In this document: positions 17,766-25,918 of the stretch, one piece after another
Position numbering within the stretch: the first letter of the stretch is position 1
How the letters are laid out: each line of letters starts with the position of its first letter
From: JAXGMQ01 sp040768585
GTDB lineage: Bacteria > Caldisericota > Caldisericia > JAAYUI01
NCBI GenBank assembly: GCA_040768585.1
Contig: JAXGMQ010000001.1
Span: 2,046,001 to 2,110,000, forward strand
Length of the DNA: 64,000 nucleotides
Direction of reading: 5' to 3'
Program-made: the position numbers and the translations under genes
The notes under the pieces: generated by a model
Seen by the model: only the letters and a program-made list of their open reading frames with translations
Told to the model about the DNA's origin: nothing
Database searches by the model: none

Positions 17766-18776
17766 GTGAAGATCGTAATTGGCAAAAGACGAAAGAGTGT
17801 ACAAAAGAAGGAAAAGATCGGGAAGATTGGATGGTTTAACAAATATCATCTCGCTAGAATGAAACGCTCTGCAAGCAGAGAGGTTCTGCGGTTTTTCGCT
17901 ATTGCTATGGGCGCCATTATAAGTGGGATTTCAACCGCAGTCTTCTTCATCCCGAATCACATAGCCCCTGGTGGACTCAATAGTATCGGTATTGTCTTGA
18001 ATTCAGCCTTTGGATTCAGTGTTGGTATCTCCTACTTGGTCATGAATACGCCATTTTTTGTGTGGGCCCTGTTCCTGCTAGGCTACAGGTATCTTATTCG
18101 AACTGCCTTTGCAATTGTTATCTTCACAGTCACAATTGATGTTACCTCATCGTTGCTTGCGACCTCTTACATTGGGTCTCTCCCTCTGAATGACTTGATT
18201 CTGGCGAGTGTGTTTGGCGGAGCACTGTCGGGTGTTGGAATCGGAATCGTATACAAAAATGGCGGTAGTCTTGGTGGGACCGATGTCATCTCTCAGCTAA
18301 TTCACTTTTCAACGGGGGTTCCATATGGGACTGTCGTCCTGATGCTGGACTCACTTATGATACTTGTGCTTACAACCTACTTCGTTATTTTCCCATCTTC
18401 CCCTGGAGTGTCATCTCCTGATCTGTCTCAGGTTCGACTTGCGCTCTATTCTGGCATTTCAATGTTCGTGTTATCAAGAGTAATCGATACTGTGCAAGCT
18501 GGAATGACAGCGATAAAGATGGTCATGATAATCACAAACAACCTCGACCCCATCAGGATGGCGATACTTCACAGGATAGACAAAGGTGTGACCATCGTCG
18601 AGGCGATGGGTGGTTACAGTATGGAGAAGAAAAATATGATTATGTGTGCCGTTCCAAGGTCACAATTGAGCAGACTGAAGGAGCTTGTGATGGGTCTTGA
18701 TTCAAGTGCATTCATAATGGTAACCAATCTTTCGGAAACCAAGGGCAAGGGGTTTGAGAGAAAGTTGCCAAAATAA
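17766..18776 (+). CDS. YitT-family membrane protein
   Basis: A 336-residue membrane protein of the YitT family (DUF161 plus DUF2179). Five to six hydrophobic helices lie in about residues 38-235, with the family motif FFIPNHIAPGGLNSIGIVL and GGSLGGTDVIS. A cytoplasmic DUF2179 domain (about 255-336) contains KGVTIVEAMGGYSMEKK. Physiological function of the family is unknown. The start is a GTG at 17766; an ATG at 17758 in another frame stops at once. Two terminators bracket the gene, so it is a single-gene unit. Confidence 0.88.
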   Translation: MKIVIGKRRKSVQKKEKIGKIGWFNKYHLARMKRSASREVLRFFAIAMGAIISGISTAVFFIPNHIAPGGLNSIGIVLNSAFGFSVGISYLVMNTPFFVWALFLLGYRYLIRTAFAIVIFTVTIDVTSSLLATSYIGSLPLNDLILASVFGGALSGVGIGIVYKNGGSLGGTDVISQLIHFSTGVPYGTVVLMLDSLMILVLTTYFVIFPSSPGVSSPDLSQVRLALYSGISMFVLSRVIDTVQAGMTAIKMVMIITNNLDPIRMAILHRIDKGVTIVEAMGGYSMEKKNMIMCAVPRSQLSRLKELVMGLDSSAFIMVTNLSETKGKGFERKLPK

Positions 18777-18788
18777 TTACTCATTTTT

Positions 18789-18812
18789 AGCCCCATTTTG
18801 GGGCTTTTAGTT
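18789..18812 (+). terminator. Terminator after YitT gene
   Basis: Stem AGCCCCA/TGGGGCT with a very short AT loop, followed by TTTAGTTTTTT. Confidence 0.8.
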
Positions 18813-19304
18813 TTTTATGCTTGTCCCAACACACTCAATTTGGTGGTTGTCACCAGAAATTCAACATTGAACCTTGGTACATTATTCACACTACATTAAA
18901 GCATACTTTAATGTAGTGTGGATAATAAAAGAAATGATGATACAAAGCCTATCAAATTGATTTTATATCTACTGATAAAAAAGTCTCGTCAGATTAGAAA
19001 TGTGACACCTGTCACATGAACGAGTTTGTTCTATTAACAAAGATACACAGCAAGACGAGTCTGTTTGTATAACCGTCTCTAAGGGGGGTATTCGCAGGCT
19101 TTTGAAAGTATAGAGAAGGCTGCTAACCTCTTGTTGTGTTTGGGGGGGGTATTGATTCATGGAAAGAACTTTCTCGACCACAAAACCCCACACCTTTTAA
19201 ACATTCCATGCAAGAGCCGCGGAATGCTTAAAGGGGGAACGCTTGCGAGTGACTCACAATACAAAACCCCTTCACAAGCAAAAATAGAGCTGGTACCTAA
19301 TTGG
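18813..19304. other. Gene-free stretch, unexplained
   Basis: About 490 bases without a credible gene. It holds the long hairpin at 18881-18926, a smaller hairpin TGGTG/CACCA near 18841-18856, and two copies of GGGGGGTATT (19083-19092 and 19144-19153) 61 bases apart. I could not match tmRNA, RNase P, SRP or 6S RNA cores. Two short minus-strand reading frames look random. Confidence 0.45.
18881..18926. repeat. Long perfect-core inverted repeat
   Basis: Left arm 18881-18901 and right arm 18906-18926 pair over 21 positions (15 perfect central pairs, one G-T, five more A-T pairs) around a CATA loop. No T-run follows on either strand, so it is not a normal terminator. It could be an operator, a structured RNA or a small palindromic element. 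Confidence 0.8.
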
Positions 19305-19586
19305 CTACTTGTAGAATAATTTACAAAAGCAGTGACCGTCTTTTTCAATCTCTGCATCGCAGTCACCACACGGACAAATCACATCTTTATGAGTATCAAT
19401 AGGATGGCTCTGCTTACAGGGGCAAAACATCTTGCCAGTTTCTACGAGGTTGTTAGTCATAAGTCCGACAACTTTCTCGACTCGCTCATCGTCTGGATTG
19501 AGCTTGACTGATTTACTCTGTGCAATCTTTTTCACTTGCTCTAGAAGCTCAAAGAAGTCCTTCTCATGCGTTGTCCACTGATTCAT
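19305..19586 (-). CDS. Ferredoxin-thioredoxin-reductase-like (FTR beta) protein
   Basis: A 93-residue cysteine-rich protein. Its C-terminal half carries CPC, then CPCGDC, then HCFC, matching the catalytic-chain motif CPC-x(n)-CPC-x(n)-C-x-C of ferredoxin:thioredoxin reductase, where a 4Fe-4S cluster sits beside a redox disulfide. The preceding helix VEKVVGLMTNNLVETGK also fits. FTR-like beta proteins occur alone in many anaerobes and pass electrons from ferredoxin to thioredoxin-like partners. No thioredoxin or alpha chain is nearby. I take the ATG at 19586, preceded by AGAAAGGT; the frame stays open to 19619, giving 11 more residues. Gene context says nothing about its partner. Confidence 0.75.
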   Translation of the reverse strand: MNQWTTHEKDFFELLEQVKKIAQSKSVKLNPDDERVEKVVGLMTNNLVETGKMFCPCKQSHPIDTHKDVICPCGDCDAEIEKDGHCFCKLFYK

Positions 19587-19804
19587 TTTGGTTACCTTTC
19601 TTGTCGCTTTCACCAACATAAAAATTCTTAAGTGGATGTTAGTCTACAGACCAATATCCCGCCAAATCTTTATAGGTCAACACCACATACTCTAAATAAA
19701 GGGAGATATCGAGAGTGGGAAAAACATCCAATGTCCGAAAAAGAACCTCATGCATGCGCCGTGTGATGTGGTGGGGGTGGGGGAAATAATATAACCTGTG
19801 TTCC

Positions 19805-21070
19805 TTAGTTATCTTTGTTTGGATAGTATGTTTCAACCTCCTCGAAGTTGACCCTATACATGTTTTCATTGTCACACATAATAAAATATCCCATATATTC
19901 ACCAAAAGCAAACATATCATCCAAGACAATACTTGGAGATAAGTCTGCTGTACCCAAATCGGCAATCACTATTTTATCGAATCCACGATAAATAAGTAAT
20001 ATATTGTTGTTTTTAGATTTTAGCACTGTTGCTGAGTAATAGTTATCGTATAGAATACTTGATAGTACATGATATGTTTCACCAAGATCAACTTCATTCC
20101 TTTCAATAGGATAGCCACTTGCTGTATACACCCGATTAATAAACACAATCCCATCTTTGGTAACAGCATGAGAGTCGAAGAATTCAACAACATCATCGAC
20201 TCTACACTCATATAGGAGTATATCTCCAAGAGATTCTCCTCTTTTTGTTTTAATGTCATAGAAAGCATCAAAGAGATACACCCTATTCCCTACACACACT
20301 GGGATAAAATATTGCTTTCCAAAAACTGTAGTTTTAGTGATTAATCCTGATTTCTCAACATCCTCATCGAACTCATAATACTCCCTTGTTTTAAACTCAT
20401 CAAAGAGAGTGTATGAACAGAACTTATTCTCATAAATGCAATAATTCCAAACTTCTAGGAAGTGAATTTTGCTCTCAAGTTCATATTTGTACTTCAATGT
20501 TCCATCGATGTTGTATGTGTATATTGTGTTTGTCTCATCATCCAGGCAAGATACAGCATAATCACCATCTTCATTTGTTGATACTCTAATAAATTGTTGC
20601 ATGGATTCTATCTCTACATCTGTTAGTACATCAATGCCCTCATCAGCATAATCATCCCTGTCTACTTCTATTCTGATTATCATTAATCTATAGGTAGAGT
20701 CTTTTTCGTATATCAGATTGAGATGACAATATATAGTTGTTGCATTTGGGAGACTATTTATTAACGAATAACCATAATTATCCATATAGGAGTCTATCAG
20801 ATTGCCCTCAAATGGAATGACTCCTGGTGTTCCCTCAAACAGAGAGTTTGAGTAGAGCTTGATTTCATTGTCATCAAGTACAATAGGTTTTTTTGGTCTG
20901 AAAGTAGACTCTAAACCTCTTGAAACACATTCAATCATTACCCCATCAAATTCCCTATCTCCATATCTCTCAAGCTCAAAACTCTCAAAGAAGATATCGA
21001 CATGGGAGCAAGAACATACTAGAAGGAGTACGCTAAATAATACAATCGATATCATTCCAAGTCTTTTCAA
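19805..21070 (-). CDS. Predicted lipoprotein of unknown function
   Basis: A 421-residue exported protein with a lipoprotein-type signal (hydrophobic run LGMISIVLFSVLLLV followed by VCSC, with Cys21 as likely lipidation site). The rest is rich in Asp, Glu, Tyr and beta-strand patterns, with stretches such as NEDGDYAVSCLDDETNTIYTY that resemble beta-propeller blades. I do not recognise the family. The start is TTG, seven bases after GGGAGG. The gene looks more AT-rich than its neighbours and may be a later acquisition. It is transcribed away from the upstream terminator at 21091-21124. Confidence 0.7.
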   Translation of the reverse strand: MKRLGMISIVLFSVLLLVCSCSHVDIFFESFELERYGDREFDGVMIECVSRGLESTFRPKKPIVLDDNEIKLYSNSLFEGTPGVIPFEGNLIDSYMDNYGYSLINSLPNATTIYCHLNLIYEKDSTYRLMIIRIEVDRDDYADEGIDVLTDVEIESMQQFIRVSTNEDGDYAVSCLDDETNTIYTYNIDGTLKYKYELESKIHFLEVWNYCIYENKFCSYTLFDEFKTREYYEFDEDVEKSGLITKTTVFGKQYFIPVCVGNRVYLFDAFYDIKTKRGESLGDILLYECRVDDVVEFFDSHAVTKDGIVFINRVYTASGYPIERNEVDLGETYHVLSSILYDNYYSATVLKSKNNNILLIYRGFDKIVIADLGTADLSPSIVLDDMFAFGEYMGYFIMCDNENMYRVNFEEVETYYPNKDN

Positions 21071-21087
21071 AATGAACCTCCCGAAAA

Positions 21088-21124
21088 CAAAACCCCCTAC
21101 ATATCAGTCTATTTGCAGGGGGTT
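21088..21124 (-). terminator. Terminator of surface-protein gene
   Basis: Stem AACCCCCT/AGGGGGTT (21091-21098 and 21117-21124) with an 18-base loop. On the minus strand it is followed by TTGTTTT, so it ends transcription from the gene at 21161-23932. Confidence 0.75.
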
Positions 21125-21160
21125 CGAGTTACTCATCTACATCCTTATCACACACATACC

Positions 21161-23932
21161 CTAAGGGGTTACATACTGCGTCAATATGATTGTCTTTGTC
21201 TCTGCCACCCACTCGACTTGAGCTCCGAGAGCCTCAGCAATGAACCTGAAAGGAAGCATCGTCCTGCCGCCTATTATCTGGGGTGGAGGGGACACGGTGA
21301 CGGTCTCAGCATTCACAATGGCTGTGGTGGAATCAACCGTGACAATTATAAGACTCTCACCTTGTGTGATGATGACCGACTTCGTTTCAGCTTGCCATTG
21401 GACATCAGCGTTAAAGGCTTCCGACACAGCTCTGACTGGCACCATTGTGCTGCCACTAAGTACTGTTGGTGGTGGATCTATCGTTTTTTCCACCCCATCA
21501 ACAGTCATCACATTGGAGCCAATCTGCATCACAACATCAAGCTTCTTGATGTTCTTTATGTTTATGCTTTGTTTTGTGCCATTGCCATACAGGTCGGTTG
21601 CTTCAAGCTCAATATCTGTGATACTTGGCGCTGGGTCAATTGGAACAGTTATCTCAAACTCAGTGTTCTCCTCTGCCACAACCTCACCTTTGAAGGAGAT
21701 AGTGCATGGCTCATCGGTTGTGCACTTGATGACGACATCCTCTGCATTGGTCAAATCCTCAACCTCTTCGATTGTGAGAGTTGGAGCAACGTCATCAGGG
21801 GGCATGGTCAGCTTCACTGGAATGAGCATCTGTCCACCATTTCTCCAGGAAAGAACCACATTGCCAATGTGTTCCTTGCCAAGCTGGAGTCCTTCTGTCT
21901 CAACAGTGAACTCAACCTTCTCAGATGATTTCCTTTTGACGGTTATATCCTCAACTGGAATCTTTATCCAATCAACATCACTTGAAACCTCAATGTCTAT
22001 CCATGTGGAAGAGGTGTTATTGATGATGAGTTTCTTTTCAATCACCTCGTCTTTTTCTACCTCACCCAGGTCAAACTCGTCTGGGCTTGTTGTTGGCCCC
22101 TTGGTCTTGACAGTAACCACAACATCCTTCGAGCCATCAATCCAGTCAACGGTGAGTATCCCCTCAAGGGAAGCTCCAAATGTAGCGCTTAGGATATCGA
22201 TTCCAACCTCAACCTCAGCTGTTCCCTTTGGGATGATTGAAAGGTTCCTCTGACTGATTGTCATCCATTCCTGTTCACTTGTGAGTTTTATATTCACAGT
22301 CCTTGGTGAACCGTTGTATATGGTGAGTTTTGCGGTTTCATTTTCATCAATGTCAACATATCCAATGTCTATTGCATCATCACAAACAGGCTCAATCTTA
22401 TCAACTACTGTCACCTTTATTGATGCCTCGACCTCTGTTCCCTCAACCTTACCTGTGACAATACACTCACCTGGTTCAAGCGTTGTTATTTTGCCGAAAT
22501 TGTTGACATTGCAAACTGTCTCATCGTCTGTTGACCACTGAACCACGGCATCACTTAGCATGTTCTTGTCTTTATCGACAACCTTCCACTGAAGCTGAAC
22601 CTCGTCATTCTTCTCAAGTGTCATTATGTCAGAATCGAGAATTATTGCATGTGGGTCACCAAGGGGGACAAACTCGTAACAGTGGAGTATGCCGTCATTT
22701 GTTGCAAAAACCAGTTTGTTATAGGAGGAAACCTGTATTGTTGCGATTCCTTTTTTGAAGGTGAGTTTCTCTTTTTCTGTTCCTGTTTCCAGATCGAGCA
22801 GTAGTAATTCTGATGAAAAACCATCTCCATTTTTCTCGTATAGATCAACAATCACATTGTTGCCGGCAATTGTGACAAAATCAACGAGTTTGTCGACTTT
22901 CTTCGACCAGTTTCTATCGTCATCATCGTCCTTTGTACTTCTACAGAAAATCTCTCCCTTATGCGTTCCATAAACCACGAACTCATCAGTGGTTGCGAGG
23001 TTGCTTGTTACAAACGTCTCGAGTTTGTGAGACCAAATCTTGTCCTTGTCATCCAACGAGTAACATTCGACATAGGTTTTTCTTTTATCGTAGGACATTT
23101 TGTAATCACCATAATTTTTCTTAGTAACAAAATTGTCTCCACTTATACTTGGGTCGGTATAGTATGAATCGCCACTATTATCCAAAGGAGACCAACATAC
23201 TTTCCCACTTGTCCCTCTACTATAGACAGTGTCATAATTTGTAAAGAGTATTGTGTTATCACTTATTACAGGCTTCCCGACAAATAACTCAGATGATTTA
23301 TAAAGCGAACTGACCTTTTTGTTTGATGGATCGAGTACGAACAAGTTTCTATCCGTGATAAAGTATGCCTTGTTATTGTAGAACGCTGGTTCCGGTTGAA
23401 AGATCATGTTTTCAAGGGTTTTCTCCGCCACTTCAACAGTCCAGGTAATAGAACCGTTGGTTGGATTTATGCATCTTATTCCCTCAATTGTACCAATATA
23501 TATGAGGTCTTTGTTATCATCGTAGCAGAGCGAACCAAATCCCAAAGGTAAGTCTGAGACTGTTTTTGAGAATTGCTTCTTACCTGTCAGGGAATAAGCA
23601 ACCAGCTGATCCTCCTCAATTGAGTATATTTTGTCATTGAACATATAGAAACTTGGCGTCCAATCATCATCATCTCCCAGGTAACCCTTTGAAGATATCT
23701 TGAGCGTCCATGATTCCTTGAGCTTTGAGTTGGCTGCGCAACAGTCGGTTGATACGGAGAAACTATTTCTGCAGTTACCACCAGTCTCTGACCACCCTTC
23801 GCAATCTGTTCCTGATGAGCTGACAGCTGATGTTCCCACTTTTCTGTCCAAACCGTCATCGCCTCTTGCGACAGAGCCAGACAAGCTCAATGTCAGAGCG
23901 ATTGCAATACAAACTACTACTAACTTTTTCAT
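21161..23932 (-). CDS. Secreted PQQ-like propeller protein with Big2, Ig-like and CuAO_N domains
   Basis: A 923-residue exported protein. Order: signal peptide (1-25); a PQQ-like beta-propeller (about 45-410; LIYIGTIEGIRCINPTNG and similar blades); a Big2 Ig-like domain (about 430-515; WSTDDETVCNVNNFGKIT); two related beta-sandwich domains (about 520-620 and 622-718, each with a pattern like EWMTISQ or DWIKIPVEDITV); another Ig-like domain (about 722-805); and a C-terminal CuAO_N-like domain (about 806-923) with PVRAVSEAFNADVQW and PFRFIAEALGAQVEW. AGGAG precedes the ATG. The next gene is a partial paralogue sharing the last three domain types. Role unknown; likely cell-surface or matrix protein. 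Confidence 0.85.
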   Translation of the reverse strand: MKKLVVVCIAIALTLSLSGSVARGDDGLDRKVGTSAVSSSGTDCEGWSETGGNCRNSFSVSTDCCAANSKLKESWTLKISSKGYLGDDDDWTPSFYMFNDKIYSIEEDQLVAYSLTGKKQFSKTVSDLPLGFGSLCYDDNKDLIYIGTIEGIRCINPTNGSITWTVEVAEKTLENMIFQPEPAFYNNKAYFITDRNLFVLDPSNKKVSSLYKSSELFVGKPVISDNTILFTNYDTVYSRGTSGKVCWSPLDNSGDSYYTDPSISGDNFVTKKNYGDYKMSYDKRKTYVECYSLDDKDKIWSHKLETFVTSNLATTDEFVVYGTHKGEIFCRSTKDDDDDRNWSKKVDKLVDFVTIAGNNVIVDLYEKNGDGFSSELLLLDLETGTEKEKLTFKKGIATIQVSSYNKLVFATNDGILHCYEFVPLGDPHAIILDSDIMTLEKNDEVQLQWKVVDKDKNMLSDAVVQWSTDDETVCNVNNFGKITTLEPGECIVTGKVEGTEVEASIKVTVVDKIEPVCDDAIDIGYVDIDENETAKLTIYNGSPRTVNIKLTSEQEWMTISQRNLSIIPKGTAEVEVGIDILSATFGASLEGILTVDWIDGSKDVVVTVKTKGPTTSPDEFDLGEVEKDEVIEKKLIINNTSSTWIDIEVSSDVDWIKIPVEDITVKRKSSEKVEFTVETEGLQLGKEHIGNVVLSWRNGGQMLIPVKLTMPPDDVAPTLTIEEVEDLTNAEDVVIKCTTDEPCTISFKGEVVAEENTEFEITVPIDPAPSITDIELEATDLYGNGTKQSINIKNIKKLDVVMQIGSNVMTVDGVEKTIDPPPTVLSGSTMVPVRAVSEAFNADVQWQAETKSVIITQGESLIIVTVDSTTAIVNAETVTVSPPPQIIGGRTMLPFRFIAEALGAQVEWVAETKTIILTQYVTP

Positions 23933-23957
23933 TGTTTTCTCCTCAGAATAATATTGA

Positions 23958-25718
23958 CTATGGAACGATGTCCATCTTGATTGTTATTTTTTTGGTTTCT
24001 GCCTCCCACTCTACTGAGGCTCCGAGTGCTTCAGATATAAACCTGAATGGCACCATCGTACGACCTTTTAGTATTTGAGCGGGTGGGTCAACGGCTTTGC
24101 TTTCGCTATTTACAAACGCAACGGTTGAACCCAATGGAAGCGTTATTGAGATATCTTTGAATGTAATAAAGACAGTCCTGGTGTTGCCATCCCAGTTCAC
24201 ATTTGCGCCAAATGCTTCAGCGACTGCTCTGATTGGAACCATTGTTCTGCCTGAGAGAATTGTGGGCGGTGGATCAATTGCAACGGCATATTCGTCAACA
24301 GTCATTACAGGATTTCCGATATTTAGGATAACTGTTCGTTTTAGGATATTGATTACCTCGCCCAGCACTTGTGTATGATAGTTGCCCCACCTGTCGGATG
24401 ACCATACTTTTATCTGTGTTTTACTTGGTGCTGGACTGATTGCAATAGAGGCAGAGAATGATCCGTCATCCTCCACGGCAACTTCCACACCGTTTATCTT
24501 GAGTTTGCTTCCAGGCTCAGTTTTACCACTTACAACTACTGAGTCTGCTCCGTACACATCTTCTAAGGGGTTAATCTCAACCTCTGGCGGTTTGTTGTCT
24601 TTCAGGGTCTTGGCTTTAACAATTAATGGGATATATCCGCCATCCCATTTGATCTCAAATCCCTCGGTGTAGTTTTCCTCTGGCTCCAGCTTGTTGGGCA
24701 CAATTGTAAGTTCTATTTCTCTGGTCTCCTCTGGCTCAATGGTGCAGATGACTGGCGATACATCAAACCAGTCTGCGTTTTCAATGAATGAGATTTCGGC
24801 TGCAGCCGTACCTTTGTTCTTTAGAGTGAATTTTTCTGATTTTATGTATGATGCGTCGAGAACACCAAAATCGATGGAATCCTTATCGCAAAGAATAATT
24901 GGTTTTGACTCGTAAGTTATATTTTTTGATACTGACGAGCCTTCTTTTCGCCAGTCTGTGTAGGGTTTTATCGTATATTTTACTTTCTCATTGGCGATTG
25001 GCTGGCAATCACTAAACATTGTCGATTTTGTTACGGTTTTGAGGAATTCATCGTTCCTGTATATGTTGTATCTGTCATAATCAATATCGCCAAATTTTAT
25101 TTCTGGCTTTTTCCATCTGAGTATGACACATTTACCTAAAGACTCTATTGTTACATTCTCAACTGTTTTTGGTACTCTATTATCAGACACATCAAGGAAT
25201 AAGTCGGTCCAATCTGTTGAGTCAACCTCTTCAATGAAACCACTTTTAGTATCATAGATGTTTACTTTCATCATAATCTGTACTGCTGCTATCTTAAAAT
25301 CCTCTTCATATTTATTGATACAAAGAGGAGATTCGGGATTGTCATCAATGATTGGTAGATACGTGAATTCCAAAATATAGAAATAGGATCGGAGTGGGAC
25401 GATAATTTCCCTACCATCCTCATCTGTCCATTTAAATATCACTTCGAAACCAAATGGTTTTTCTTCTGTTCCAAGAAATTTTGTATGAGGAAGTGCGAGT
25501 ATATTTAAAACCCTTATTTGTTCTCCATTTGCATCAATATGTCTATCGACAAAAAAATATACTTGATGAATATCGTTTGGTTTTCCACCCAATTCAGCCG
25601 GATCCTCAAGAAAAATCTTATCTACAACTTCGTCATCAGCGTTCATAACCGGGATGGAGAATGAGAACGAAGTCATCACCAAAAGTAAAAGAACAGCAAT
25701 CCATCTGAGTGGTTTCAT
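23958..25718 (-). CDS. Secreted Fn3/Ig-like protein with CuAO_N domain
   Basis: A 586-residue exported protein. Order: signal peptide (1-26); an unknown N-terminal domain (about 30-190); an Fn3-like domain (about 195-285; GKCVILRWKKP and YDRYNIYRND); a beta-sandwich like those in the downstream paralogue (about 290-385, containing ENADWFDVSPVICTIEPEE); an Ig-like domain (about 390-465); and a C-terminal CuAO_N-like domain (about 466-586) with PIRAVAEAFGANVNW and PFRFISEALGASVEW. I place the start at ATG 25718, preceded by AGGAGG; an upstream frame extension to 25748 has no ribosome site. Its stop is 25 bases before the start of the related 923-residue protein, so the two are one unit. Confidence 0.85.
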   Translation of the reverse strand: MKPLRWIAVLLLLVMTSFSFSIPVMNADDEVVDKIFLEDPAELGGKPNDIHQVYFFVDRHIDANGEQIRVLNILALPHTKFLGTEEKPFGFEVIFKWTDEDGREIIVPLRSYFYILEFTYLPIIDDNPESPLCINKYEEDFKIAAVQIMMKVNIYDTKSGFIEEVDSTDWTDLFLDVSDNRVPKTVENVTIESLGKCVILRWKKPEIKFGDIDYDRYNIYRNDEFLKTVTKSTMFSDCQPIANEKVKYTIKPYTDWRKEGSSVSKNITYESKPIILCDKDSIDFGVLDASYIKSEKFTLKNKGTAAAEISFIENADWFDVSPVICTIEPEETREIELTIVPNKLEPEENYTEGFEIKWDGGYIPLIVKAKTLKDNKPPEVEINPLEDVYGADSVVVSGKTEPGSKLKINGVEVAVEDDGSFSASIAISPAPSKTQIKVWSSDRWGNYHTQVLGEVINILKRTVILNIGNPVMTVDEYAVAIDPPPTILSGRTMVPIRAVAEAFGANVNWDGNTRTVFITFKDISITLPLGSTVAFVNSESKAVDPPAQILKGRTMVPFRFISEALGASVEWEAETKKITIKMDIVP

Positions 25719-25858
25719 ACTTCCTCCTAATGTAATACCAACACGCATCTAAATTTATCAGAAATGAATATAAAATCAAATGCTCTTACGAGTTTATTTA
25801 AACAAAATGTAAACCAGGCATGTTCTTGAAAAAACCTGTGTAATTTTGTATAGAAAAT

Positions 25859-25892
25859 AAAAAAGCCCCCCTAACAGGGGGGCTTTTTTATT
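25859..25892. terminator. Terminator of rpoB-rpoC operon
   Basis: A 12-base GC-rich stem (AAAAGCCCCCCT at 25861-25872 and AGGGGGGCTTTT from 25876) around an AAC loop, with A-run before and T-run after, so it works in both directions. It lies 27 bases beyond the rpoC stop. Confidence 0.93.
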
Positions 25893-25918
25893 AAAAGTAT
25901 CGATTTCTTTGTTGGCTT

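Noticed and set aside
18969..19193. 74-residue minus-strand frame in the gene-poor region
   Set aside because: No ribosome site or motif; composition looks random.
18813..19304. CRISPR array or known structured RNA (tmRNA, RNase P, SRP, 6S)
   Set aside because: Only two short repeat copies are present, without regular spacing, and none of the diagnostic RNA cores is found.
19639..19965. 108-residue minus-strand frame next to the lipoprotein
   Set aside because: It overlaps the lipoprotein gene in another frame and has no signal, ribosome site or recognisable motif.
21240..22253. 337-residue open frame on the plus strand
   Set aside because: It is antisense to a clear secreted-protein gene, shows low-complexity Ser/Thr/Val composition and has no family match.
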